DNA of 64,000 nucleotides from Candidatus Freyarchaeota archaeon (lineage in GTDB: Archaea; Asgardarchaeota; Jordiarchaeia; Jordiarchaeales; Jordiarchaeaceae): contig JAUQZE010000027.1 in NCBI GenBank assembly GCA_030587365.1, forward strand, positions 186,001 to 250,000, written 5' to 3'. Under the pieces are notes generated by a model. It saw nothing but the letters and a program-made list of their open reading frames with translations, ran no database searches and had not been told where the DNA came from. A program made the translations under genes and the position numbers. Below, in pieces: positions 1 through 8,761 of the stretch (positions are counted from its first letter, which is position 1; every line of letters starts with the position of its first letter).

Positions 1-190
1 GTACTACACGGATAGAAAAGATGTTGTCATTTTTACCGTGGGAATTGGAAGTGAAGTTCAGGAGCGAATAATGGAAGCCATCGCGAATGCGGGTAAAGGT
101 ATATTCTTTAAAGCTGAAGACTTGGGACAGTTGTTGCAATGGTATCAAAAGCTGGCTCGAGACTTGGTCATTAGATTAGAAGTAGCATAA
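1..190 (+). CDS. vWA-domain protein, C-terminal end (partial)
   Basis: The frame is open from the left edge and stops at TAA 188-190, giving about 62 residues. It contains VVIFTVGIGSEVQE followed by GKGIFFKAEDLGQLLQWYQKLA, the typical last strand and helix of a von Willebrand factor A domain, where a beta strand ends in TVGIGS and the C-terminal helix follows. vWA domains bind metal and mediate protein-protein contacts. The N-terminus and MIDAS DxSxS motif lie outside the window. It converges with the next gene, 72 bases away, so the two are not co-transcribed. Domain call fairly sure; role unknown. Confidence 0.6.
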   Translation, partial: YYTDRKDVVIFTVGIGSEVQERIMEAIANAGKGIFFKAEDLGQLLQWYQKLARDLVIRLEVA

Positions 191-262
191 TCCTTTATTT
201 TTTTCAATTTCAAACCAGAAAAATAGTATAAATAAAGAATGGAAAAACTTCTAGGAGTGGGA

Positions 263-3200
263 TTAGGCTTCCGGAACTATTGTTACCTCAGTATATGAGT
301 TCAGTACCAATTTCTCCGGTATTTCCTTAGGTTCGTGCGGTTTCTCTAAATCGAAAATCACTGTCCCAAGGGCATATGTTTTCAACTCACTTGGCCGTTG
401 AATCTCCCATATTAGAGGTTGCTCCAAGGGTCTTACTGGTTTTCCTTTAGGCAGAGTTAAGGTCTTTTTTTCCTGTACAAGTATTTTTTTCGTATTTTTT
501 TCAAAAATTCCGAAAACTATTCTAGCGTTTATATCGTAATCAACGAAGCTTTGAACTATGGGAGTGATACTAAATTTCATTGTTTCTCCATGAAACATTA
601 CATACTCAGCCAAGGGGGGTTTACTGCTATAACCCACTCTGAATCTCGGCTTATCTGAAGTTATTTTTACTCTTTTCTTGTTTACCCAACCTGCTACACC
701 ATTCAAACTTAGTTCAAGATTTATGGCGCATTCCTTATCCGTAACATAGGTGGGTATTTTGACATCTACTTGTGCTAATAGTGTTTCCTTGGGGTTAAGA
801 TGTATTGGTATATCCTCTCTGAAAATCTGCTCTCCTTCTATTTCTCCCTCGCAATTCAAGTCGAAAGCGGTTTTGTCATCGATTCTATTTGCTATTTGAA
901 CCATAAGATTATACGCTGAACCTGGGTTGAAATGATCGGGCAAATTCTGGAAAGTTACTTCTACTGCTCTTCCAAGATTGATTACGGGGACTTCTTGAGT
1001 GGATTCTAAGATTGGTTTTCCGCTTTTGATAAGCGTAGCCTTCAAGCATAAGTGCTCAGTACCTTGGGGAACGATCAAAGATTTTATTTCAATGAGAGTT
1101 TCTGATTTAAAATCATCTATGCTTTTGGTAGTGATGGTCTGAGGCTGATCATTTATGAGGGCTTCAACCTTGAGAACGAGAGGTTTTTCACTTTCGCTGA
1201 TTTTTCCTATTTTCAGTTTTCCACTGATCGGCATGTTTACAAAAACTCTCTCGGGAACATCCATCCATTCTATTTCTATTGGAGGGCCTTTAACTAGTTT
1301 AAACTTGTGGGGGAACTCCTCGCATTCAACAAGGTTTCCTCCCTGATGGAGTTCTATGGCGATCTTCATTACATCGCTGCGAAGATTTTTCAGTGCATCC
1401 TCTGTTGTTTTCCACTTGGTTGTTATAACTGAAATTTTTTTAGGATCTATGGTCTCTTCTTTGAGTACCATGTCAAAATCTTGTCTGCTTGTCGATTTTA
1501 ATTTAACAATTACACCAAGTGGATCCGTTGAGGGTATTCTCGTCGCGTCCACGGAAAAGCTGATTTCTAACGGTTCGCCGATGTGATAGGTTTTGTTTGG
1601 TTCTTTTTTCACTTCAAGCGCAACCTCTGGTGTCTGGAAGAAAACTCTAAACGCGGCAGACTTGTTTTCGGAAATAATCTTTCCCTTCTTATCCATGACT
1701 TGCGCCACAATGGAACACTGAGGACTAAGCAAAGATGATTTAGCCATCCGAGGATGCAGAACCAAGGGTGGAATTTCATTCCAGCTACCTTCCTGCTGCG
1801 CCTCCAGCGCGTCCTTAGCCCACTGAAGTTTAGCCATTTCCTCAGACATCGCGACGAAGAGTTCTTGTTCTTTTGCACGCAAATGTTGTAACTTTACACC
1901 CCAAGGTTGTCCCTGGCTTGAGATTGAATATAGCTCTTCATTCCGATCGGAATCAACGATTGATACTTTTAAGGTTAAATTCATATCTAAAGGTGTAGCG
2001 TTCTCCACAAAAACCGCGTAGGGGACTTCAGTTGCACCAGTAACTATAACGCCATCAACTTGTGCAATGAGGTTACTCTTACACGTAACATGGTAAGCTT
2101 GTATCGCGGTTCTCTCAATTGCCATTGTTTCATTTTCGACTTTGAGTTCGTTTTTCAGCATGTACTGCGGGATACCGATTTGTGTGTCGAATTGGATTTC
2201 TCCAACCCTTTTCTCTGTGGGTTCTAGTCTGTCCACTACAAAAGTTTCACTGAGTCTCTTTTCATTCAAACTGTCGTAGACCGTACTCTCAATTGATATG
2301 TTCTCCAACGGCTTCGTACCCTTATTTTCCAAGAATACCTTGCAGATTACAGGTTGACCTTCAAAAACTACTTCGGGTTCAATATGTATCTCCATGCTAG
2401 CTGTTACTGGGGTTAATTCTTGTAGATTAGGAGTGCCAAGAATAGGGTCGCTCCAAACATTAGCGCAGCTCTGATCGGCAATAATCTGTAATTCACGGGT
2501 TATGCGCTCCATATTCTGAGAAAGTTCGGCGAATTTTAGCAGCTGATAGTCAGCGGTTGTGAGTGGTGGAGAAAAACTTCCCGCTAAATCGCCGTAAACC
2601 GTTAACAGAATGGGTTTAAGGAACTCTGAACGCAGTACGCCTATTTCCTGTAATTCGTCCTTTAAGTAGAGTATCATATTTTTGACTGCGTCATGCATCC
2701 TTTTCAGAAATTCCTCTCCGCCATCCGCCGCCTCAAAATAGTAGAATTTTGAAAACTCGGGATACTTTTTAACAATTTCATTCAAATCTTTTTGTTTGAA
2801 AAAGGGACCCATAAGTCCCCATCTTATGGCTGATCTGCGATTCTTCACCAGAGATTCAGAATCTATATCAGGAATTTTTTCTCTACTTTCATACATTTTC
2901 TTGGCTTTCAAAGCTAAGGCTTGAATCAAGGCTGCTAAGGAAATTCTCCTAATAACACTTATCTGAGAGTCGAAGACACGTACTTCCACAGTACCAAAAG
3001 AAGTATAGGGAAACATATCACACATACGAGCTGGGATACGATTAACTACGCTTTCAAATTTCTTTTCATCATAATCCTCAACATAAGGAATATAATGCTG
3101 AGCATCATCTGGGCCCAACTGTTTAATATTTTTCTCTAATCTAATGCTCCTCACACACCCGGGAGCCTGTAGCTTTCCATCCTTTATCTCAACAATATCA

Positions 3201-3835
3201 GTTGGCTTTCCCTCAACAAAAGGCGAATTCACAGACAAAGCGATTAGATGAGGCAAAAAGGCCCTTAACAAGTTATAAACATAAATCCTCAGATTCTTAT
3301 CCGGAACTCCAATATGATGGTGGTCACCGAAACTGAGTCCCTGCTGGAAATCCATAAGAGGATTCAAACCCGTGGTAACAACCTTAACACCGGGAGGAAG
3401 TGCATCATGAGAAAGTTTCAGGAGAATATGCGCCCACCAAGTTAACTCCTCAAAAGTCTCACAGGGAGGCGTCGCCACTTCTAGAATCCATGTGATGGCG
3501 GTCATGTGTGGGTCTTTTCCCAAGATTTCTACGTCTATCTTTTTTCCATCGGGCAATTTATAATTGCATACCAGCGTGGCCCCTCCTCTCTTTTGTATCT
3601 GTTCTACCCGTATATTTGAGATTTTTTTATTGATGATGGCGGTCACTGGGTCAGATTGTTTCTTTAAAATGTTTTTTAGGTTAGTGCTTGCGTCTTCGAC
3701 GATTTTACCCATAATGCTAACCATTTTCTCGCCGTTAATCCATGCACCCTTAAGGTTTACTATCTGGATTTCCATTTCTATTCCGTGGGTAAAGGGCATC
3801 TTTATCCATTGTACTGAGGTGGTCTGAGACGACAT
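263..3835 (-). CDS. Glutamate-cysteine-ligase-fold (GCS2-like) protein fused to Ig-like domains
   Basis: About 1190 residues. Residues 15-440 look like the GCS2/YbdK carboxylate-amine ligase family: FTHGIEMEIQIV near the start, FGDHHHIGVPD, the helix FLPHLIALSVNSPF and FGTVEVRVFDSQ. These family members join an amino acid carboxylate to an amine using ATP. From about residue 480 to the end the protein is beta-rich with repeated patterns such as VFEGQPVICKVFLENKGTKP, resembling tandem CARDB/Ig-like sandwiches. There is no signal peptide, so it is probably cytosolic. The start is ATG 3835; an in-frame TTG lies two codons upstream. It is last in a three-gene minus-strand cluster, 16 bases after its neighbour. 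The fusion is unusual; the substrate is unknown. Confidence 0.6.
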   Translation of the reverse strand: MSSQTTSVQWIKMPFTHGIEMEIQIVNLKGAWINGEKMVSIMGKIVEDASTNLKNILKKQSDPVTAIINKKISNIRVEQIQKRGGATLVCNYKLPDGKKIDVEILGKDPHMTAITWILEVATPPCETFEELTWWAHILLKLSHDALPPGVKVVTTGLNPLMDFQQGLSFGDHHHIGVPDKNLRIYVYNLLRAFLPHLIALSVNSPFVEGKPTDIVEIKDGKLQAPGCVRSIRLEKNIKQLGPDDAQHYIPYVEDYDEKKFESVVNRIPARMCDMFPYTSFGTVEVRVFDSQISVIRRISLAALIQALALKAKKMYESREKIPDIDSESLVKNRRSAIRWGLMGPFFKQKDLNEIVKKYPEFSKFYYFEAADGGEEFLKRMHDAVKNMILYLKDELQEIGVLRSEFLKPILLTVYGDLAGSFSPPLTTADYQLLKFAELSQNMERITRELQIIADQSCANVWSDPILGTPNLQELTPVTASMEIHIEPEVVFEGQPVICKVFLENKGTKPLENISIESTVYDSLNEKRLSETFVVDRLEPTEKRVGEIQFDTQIGIPQYMLKNELKVENETMAIERTAIQAYHVTCKSNLIAQVDGVIVTGATEVPYAVFVENATPLDMNLTLKVSIVDSDRNEELYSISSQGQPWGVKLQHLRAKEQELFVAMSEEMAKLQWAKDALEAQQEGSWNEIPPLVLHPRMAKSSLLSPQCSIVAQVMDKKGKIISENKSAAFRVFFQTPEVALEVKKEPNKTYHIGEPLEISFSVDATRIPSTDPLGVIVKLKSTSRQDFDMVLKEETIDPKKISVITTKWKTTEDALKNLRSDVMKIAIELHQGGNLVECEEFPHKFKLVKGPPIEIEWMDVPERVFVNMPISGKLKIGKISESEKPLVLKVEALINDQPQTITTKSIDDFKSETLIEIKSLIVPQGTEHLCLKATLIKSGKPILESTQEVPVINLGRAVEVTFQNLPDHFNPGSAYNLMVQIANRIDDKTAFDLNCEGEIEGEQIFREDIPIHLNPKETLLAQVDVKIPTYVTDKECAINLELSLNGVAGWVNKKRVKITSDKPRFRVGYSSKPPLAEYVMFHGETMKFSITPIVQSFVDYDINARIVFGIFEKNTKKILVQEKKTLTLPKGKPVRPLEQPLIWEIQRPSELKTYALGTVIFDLEKPHEPKEIPEKLVLNSYTEVTIVPEA

Positions 3836-3851
3836 GGTCAATTACCTGCCA

Positions 3852-4631
3852 TTAAGTAAATTCCTTCTCGGCTATTTTACAAAAAACTTCAATCAGTTCA
3901 CGAATTTTATTTATCTCAACAATATCACTTGTAATGGTTAAGTCAAGGACAGAAATTTCAACATTCTGTGATTCTGCCATAACCCTTAAACAGTATGTGA
4001 GGCTACCCCCACCCAAAACCTTTTCATCGTCTATTATGCTAAAATTTTTATCAAGTGCTTCTCTGAGTTTTACCAGAACATTACGAGGGTCTCTTCTAAA
4101 ATTTTTATCAATAAAAATCTTACCACTATGCGAAGGTAATGGAGGAAGAGTTTTCAAATTGATTATGATGGCTCCCTTATTCTTAGACTTAATCTTCTCC
4201 ACAAAGAGTGATTGAACAATTTTCGTGAAGTTCTCACCTACCTCTACTCTTCCCTCATAATCTGGGAAAAAGAAGTAATTGAAAGGCCTCCCGCCGCTTT
4301 CAAATTCTTCGTAAATCTTGTGAACGATACTAAATAATTTGTTATCACCCTCATCGTAAGAAGTAGAACAAATAGCAAGGGGGATTCCCAAATTTTTTGT
4401 TTCGGAAACCGCGCTTATTCTTCCGCCACCCTTAAAAATTTCCATCTGCTCTGAAACGGAGGCGCTATCAACCGTCTTCTCCAAAGCTGGAAAAACATCT
4501 GTTTTATACTCGGAAATCAAAGAAACCGTTTCACTCAAAACACTCTTATACTTTTTCAACAATTCAGAGAATTCCGAAGTTACCCTATCAAGCTTATTGG
4601 CAACTTTCTCTGACTCATCACCAGCCTGCAA
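3852..4631 (-). CDS. Hypothetical protein with N-terminal coiled coil
   Basis: 259 residues starting at TTG 4631, with GGTGAT seven bases upstream. Residues 1-65 are helical and heptad-like (KLDRVTSEFSELLKKYKSVL). The rest is alpha/beta with GAIIINLKTLPPLPSH and a C-terminal segment ISVLDLTITSDIVEINKIRE. I do not recognise a family and see no catalytic motif. It sits between two other minus-strand genes with gaps of 16 and 14 bases, so the three are probably one operon. The coiled coil suggests it assembles with the coiled-coil product of the upstream gene; that is inference. Confidence 0.6.
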   Translation of the reverse strand: MQAGDESEKVANKLDRVTSEFSELLKKYKSVLSETVSLISEYKTDVFPALEKTVDSASVSEQMEIFKGGGRISAVSETKNLGIPLAICSTSYDEGDNKLFSIVHKIYEEFESGGRPFNYFFFPDYEGRVEVGENFTKIVQSLFVEKIKSKNKGAIIINLKTLPPLPSHSGKIFIDKNFRRDPRNVLVKLREALDKNFSIIDDEKVLGGGSLTYCLRVMAESQNVEISVLDLTITSDIVEINKIRELIEVFCKIAEKEFT

Positions 4632-4645
4632 CGCCTATCACCTAC

Positions 4646-5914
4646 CTACTTATTACCGCGAAACTCCTTTATTGTTCTAATAATTTCTATCTCACGCTTC
4701 TTAAACTCCCCCAATTGTTCGTTCAGAGCATTCATAGTCGTCCTAATTTCCTCCACCATATTCTCAATAACAGAGCTTTTCCCATCTAGTAGCTTAACCG
4801 CTTCTTCCAGTCCTCCGCTTCCAATTTTACCCAAATTGGCGATTCTCGCCTCTATCTGTCCAACCTTAATTTCAACAGCCTTAATCCGACTTACTTCCCT
4901 CTCCAAATTTTTAACTCTTTCCTCCAACTCCATAAGTCTCTTACCAAAAAGATCAAAAGGTCTAACCTTCTCGCGGCCCTCCGTCGATTCAGCTGCAACA
5001 GTGTCCACCTTAGCCGTCAACGGTTCAGCAGCTTCTTTCTCAACCCCCCTACCCGCCAAACTTGGCGACGTTTGCCCCATACTAATGCTCTCATTCACCA
5101 TTTCCGTTTCCCTAACAAGCGCTTGTCTCTTGACTTCTTCCTCTTTCGGTTCAATTCCTCCAAGGTAAGCATCATATACTTCCCCAAAAATTTCTGAAAA
5201 CTCCCTGTTGTCCGATTCTTTACCACTAGCGGAAAAGACACAAGTCATCTTATTCGCATAGTTTAAACCCCAAACTCCCACTTTGCTAAGCCACCAAGTA
5301 AAAATACAGGATGAAAATGCTTTATCCTCAAACCAGTTTTGAATAGATTTAGCCAGCAGGTTGGATTCACGAGACGCCAATTCCCCTTTCTCAAAATCAT
5401 TTCTAATCCAAACATAGTTAAATAATCCACTCTCCACACCTCCCTTCAACCAGCCAGAAGCTCCTTCTCTAAAAATTCTCAAACCCGTATACCTGTAAGA
5501 ACGCTCCTCGAAACCTAGAATCGAAAATATGTGAGCAATAAGAGACTTAGTATCCTTCTCCTTAGTTCTAAAAACGCAAGCCCACTTCTCCTTCCCATCA
5601 CAAACACAGCAGAATCTCTCCACGTCAAAATCCAAAACAAGAATACATGATAGCCCCGCCTTATAAATTAGAGGCGCGACCACCTCACCCACAAGCAAAT
5701 TAAAAAGCTTAACTACCGGAAAAGAATTCAAAGGATCAAGAAGAGGCCCCCTATACATACACAAAGTATAAGCCTTAGTCGGCTCTCTCTCCAAAGCCTC
5801 AAGAAAATCTTCCAAATCATCCGTCTCAACAAAAACAAACCCTGTAATGGTACCAAGTTGGATACCGAACCACTTTGTCAGCCATCCCTTTAATTCTTCA
5901 GCATGCCTCTTCAT
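4646..5914 (-). CDS. Hypothetical protein with C-terminal coiled coil
   Basis: 422 residues from ATG 5914, chosen because GGTGATT lies just upstream; the frame also extends seven codons to TTG 5935. Residues 1-240 are an alpha/beta domain containing TGFVFVETDDLEDFLEAL and LSCILVLDFDVERF. A low-complexity Ser/Glu/Ala linker follows, then from about residue 305 a long coiled coil (LEERVKNLEREVSRI, VEEIRTTMNALNEQL). No family recognised. It is first in the three-gene cluster that ends with the GCS2-like/Ig fusion. Confidence 0.6.
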   Translation of the reverse strand: MKRHAEELKGWLTKWFGIQLGTITGFVFVETDDLEDFLEALEREPTKAYTLCMYRGPLLDPLNSFPVVKLFNLLVGEVVAPLIYKAGLSCILVLDFDVERFCCVCDGKEKWACVFRTKEKDTKSLIAHIFSILGFEERSYRYTGLRIFREGASGWLKGGVESGLFNYVWIRNDFEKGELASRESNLLAKSIQNWFEDKAFSSCIFTWWLSKVGVWGLNYANKMTCVFSASGKESDNREFSEIFGEVYDAYLGGIEPKEEEVKRQALVRETEMVNESISMGQTSPSLAGRGVEKEAAEPLTAKVDTVAAESTEGREKVRPFDLFGKRLMELEERVKNLEREVSRIKAVEIKVGQIEARIANLGKIGSGGLEEAVKLLDGKSSVIENMVEEIRTTMNALNEQLGEFKKREIEIIRTIKEFRGNK

Positions 5915-6195
5915 AAGAATCACCATAAAAAGCAAAGCAACACCGGCTCACAAAACCTTCAATCACCACTCAATTTGCAACGAACATTCTATGTATAAAT
6001 TATAAACGTCACCACAAAAAAACATTCCCCCTCCCCAAAAACGCCCAAAAAAATACAGAACATATACGATAAACCGAAAAAAATAATACACTTTTCCACT
6101 ATGGCTGGTTGGAACTCGAATTTTTTGTAAAGCTTAAATAATGCGAACTGGTATATTCTATTTTTAAAAGTGTTTTTGCTAGAGGAAGGAGAAAA

Positions 6196-7218
6196 ATGTG
6201 GAGACCGAGTATCGAAGTTATGCCCCGAAGTGAGATTAATAAACTTCAGGAGGAGAGACTAAAAAGGCAGCTAAGATATGTGTACGAAAACTCCGCCTTG
6301 CACAAGAAGAAATTCGACGAGGCCAAAGTGAAACCCGCAGACATTAAAACACTCAGCGACCTAAAAAAACTACCCCTCATAAAAAGAGAGGACATGGAGA
6401 GAGAGGTAACCCTCAAGGACATTTTTGGTGGACGATGCTGCGTTCCCTGGGAAAAAGTGTTTATAGTATCTAACCCGCCTGAACCGCAGGTCAAAGAGCC
6501 CCTAATCATGACCGCTGTAACCGATAACGATAGAGAAAGAATGGTAGACCAGATGACAAGGACTCTACGAATGTTGGGTCTAAAAAGAGGAGCCGTATTA
6601 GAGGTGCAAGCCAGCCAGTGGGAACTCATATCCCGATTCATAGAAGCGCACTTCATGTTCAGAAGAGGAGTACAATCACTCATACCATTCACAAGCATAC
6701 CCATTGAAATCACCCTATTCTTCATCGACATACCCAGAGCATTAAGTCTTACCAGATTCTTCAAACCCCAAATCATCATAACCACAATGGACAACGCCCA
6801 GCTGATGCAAACAGAAATCGAGAAACAGGGAGCAACGCCAAAAAAGGAGTTCAGCCCAGAAGTCGTGATTCATAGAATCCGGCCCCTCGCACCGGTCCTC
6901 ACAGAAGAAAACCGCAAAGAATTCGAAAAAAAATGGGGCGGCAAACATGTCAAAATGCTCGACCTCCAGGACAACCACTTCTACGCCACAGAGTGCCTAG
7001 AATGTAATGGTATGCATGTTTGGGAAGACGAATTCATCGTAGAAACAGTAGACCCAAACAACGGAGAGCCCACAGCACCAGGAGAGAAGGGAAACCTAAC
7101 AATAACCAATCTGTGGGAGGAAGCCACACCAATAATACGGTACGTCACAGACAAGGTCGCAGAAATAAGCACCGAAAAATGCTCCTGCGAAAGAACCCAC
7201 GCGAGAATAATAATGTAG
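6196..7218 (+). CDS. PaaK-like AMP-binding protein lacking the P-loop and C-terminal lid (probable pseudoenzyme)
   Basis: 340 residues; ATG 6196 follows AGAGGAAGGAG. The N-terminus (LRYVYENSALHKKKFDEA, then IKTLSDLKKLPLIKREDM) is typical of phenylacetate-CoA ligase relatives, and the late segment APGEKGNLTITNLWEEATPIIRY matches the ADP-binding region. Where active enzymes have the nucleotide-binding loop [ST]SGTTG, this protein reads VSNPPEPQVKEP, and it ends at CSCERTHARI, where active relatives continue into a lid domain of about 110 residues. It lies 14 bases before an intact PaaK-like gene. Adenylation activity looks unlikely; a regulatory or structural partner of the downstream enzyme is possible. 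Confidence 0.7.
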   Translation: MWRPSIEVMPRSEINKLQEERLKRQLRYVYENSALHKKKFDEAKVKPADIKTLSDLKKLPLIKREDMEREVTLKDIFGGRCCVPWEKVFIVSNPPEPQVKEPLIMTAVTDNDRERMVDQMTRTLRMLGLKRGAVLEVQASQWELISRFIEAHFMFRRGVQSLIPFTSIPIEITLFFIDIPRALSLTRFFKPQIIITTMDNAQLMQTEIEKQGATPKKEFSPEVVIHRIRPLAPVLTEENRKEFEKKWGGKHVKMLDLQDNHFYATECLECNGMHVWEDEFIVETVDPNNGEPTAPGEKGNLTITNLWEEATPIIRYVTDKVAEISTEKCSCERTHARIIM

Positions 7219-7232
7219 AGGAGGAGGAAAAA

Positions 7233-8588
7233 ATGGAGATAATTGAAGAAAGCAAGTATTGGAACAAGCCCATAGAAACCATGCCCCAAGAAGAACTACA
7301 AAAAATACAGCTAAAGAAACTCCAGTACGAAATCAATTACGCTTACCACAACACCCGATATTACAAAAAAAGCTTCCAAGAAGCAGGCTTAACACCCGAA
7401 GACATCAAAACCTTGGAAGACTTTAAAAAGGTACCCATGCTCTACAAAGACGACCTCAGAGAAGACCGAACCAAAACCGGAGACCCCTTCGGAGGAATAC
7501 TCGCAGTACCCTTCGGCGAAAAAATAAGAATAATAAACGCCTCCACAGGAACAACAGGAGTACCCAGCGTATTCGCCTACACAACCGACGACTGGATACA
7601 GGGAGTAGAACAAGAAGTACGAATAAAATGGAGCAGGGGCTACCGCCCAGGAACAAGAATATACTCTACAGGATTTAGATGGCACGGATACGTACAACTA
7701 GCCTACCCCGGAGGCGACGCACTAGGCTACCAGAGTATTACCGAAACTGGATACCCGCTACCCAACCTTTCACAAAAGCACGTGATCGCGCTAAAATACT
7801 TCAAACCTGATGTCCTAGCAGCCCCCATTCTAACACTATATTCCATCGTTGAAGAAGCAAAAAACATAAAAGAAGACCTAAAACAAATACTAAAAACCTG
7901 CAAAATAATCGACACCGGATACGGAGACGTAGTGACCATAGCCATCAAAAAACGCTTAGAGGAGGAGACAGGCGTTCCCCCAGAAAGAATATACGACTTC
8001 GGAGGCGTTGCCGATCCTTTGTGGTACTTCGGTGATTGTCCTTCTCATCTGGGTGTTCATAGCTGTGACGATCTTTTCCTCTTGGATATTATGGATGAGG
8101 AGACTCACGAAGTTTTACCGGAGGGTGAGAGAGGAGAGATCGTGATTTCCAACCTGTTCGCTGAAGCAACACCTATTTTCAAATGGGGGTCCGAAGATAC
8201 GGGCTACATTGAGCGTGATGTTTGTGATTGTGGGCGGACCCACAGCAGGTTGCACTTTCTTGGTAGGGCGGCTTTCGCCGCAAACATTAAGGGCAAGAAG
8301 GTATTCCCCTCAGAGCTTGAGAACATTCTGGGTGACATTCCGGGGTTCACCGAATACTTCACGGTAATGAAATACTCCAAGGGTGCCATGGACACCCTAA
8401 GGATTAAGATGTCCGTGAATAAGGATAAGATTAAGAGCATGGACGCTTTCACAGCTGAGGTTAAGAAGAGGATAAAGAAAAACCTTGGTGCGGACGCTGA
8501 GATCACTATTGTGGAGTCTGTCAGCGAACTTCCGTTCGTTGGGCATAAGACCATCAAACTGCTTGACCTAACTAAAGAGCAAAAATAA
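7233..8588 (+). CDS. Phenylacetate-CoA ligase family protein (aryl/acyl-CoA synthetase)
   Basis: 451 residues from ATG 7233, placed after GAGGAGGAGG; the frame is open further upstream, but only over the preceding gene. The nucleotide loop ASTGTTGVPS is near residue 102, followed by the PaaK pattern YGDVVTIAIKKRLEEETGV, the ERGEIVISNLFAEATPIFKW block and a complete C-terminal lid (FLGRAAFAANIKGKKVFPSELENIL). Such enzymes activate aryl or other organic acids to CoA thioesters with ATP in the cytoplasm. The substrate cannot be read from sequence. It is co-directional with the degenerate paralogue 14 bases upstream, and the neighbouring minus-strand operon encodes acyl-CoA oxidation enzymes, suggesting a common degradation route. 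Confidence 0.85.
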   Translation: MEIIEESKYWNKPIETMPQEELQKIQLKKLQYEINYAYHNTRYYKKSFQEAGLTPEDIKTLEDFKKVPMLYKDDLREDRTKTGDPFGGILAVPFGEKIRIINASTGTTGVPSVFAYTTDDWIQGVEQEVRIKWSRGYRPGTRIYSTGFRWHGYVQLAYPGGDALGYQSITETGYPLPNLSQKHVIALKYFKPDVLAAPILTLYSIVEEAKNIKEDLKQILKTCKIIDTGYGDVVTIAIKKRLEEETGVPPERIYDFGGVADPLWYFGDCPSHLGVHSCDDLFLLDIMDEETHEVLPEGERGEIVISNLFAEATPIFKWGSEDTGYIERDVCDCGRTHSRLHFLGRAAFAANIKGKKVFPSELENILGDIPGFTEYFTVMKYSKGAMDTLRIKMSVNKDKIKSMDAFTAEVKKRIKKNLGADAEITIVESVSELPFVGHKTIKLLDLTKEQK

Positions 8589-8761
8589 ATTACAACAATT
8601 TTTATTTTTTTATTTTTAATCAGCAAATTTTGGCTTATTAACTATTATGTTATGCTTTGGTTTAATTTGTAAGTATACTAGAATCAGTATTTAGATTTCC
8701 GCAAGATTTTATGTTTGTAAAAGTATAAAGTAAAAAGAGGGGTTTAGAGAAACCCGTATTT

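Noticed and set aside
1155..1586. Plus-strand frames inside the GCS2-like/Ig gene
   Set aside because: No Shine-Dalgarno, and hydrophobic antisense composition; shadows of the minus-strand gene.
7020..7232. Upstream extension of the PaaK-like gene
   Set aside because: Overlaps the preceding gene in another frame, and a strong GGAGGAGG precedes ATG 7233.
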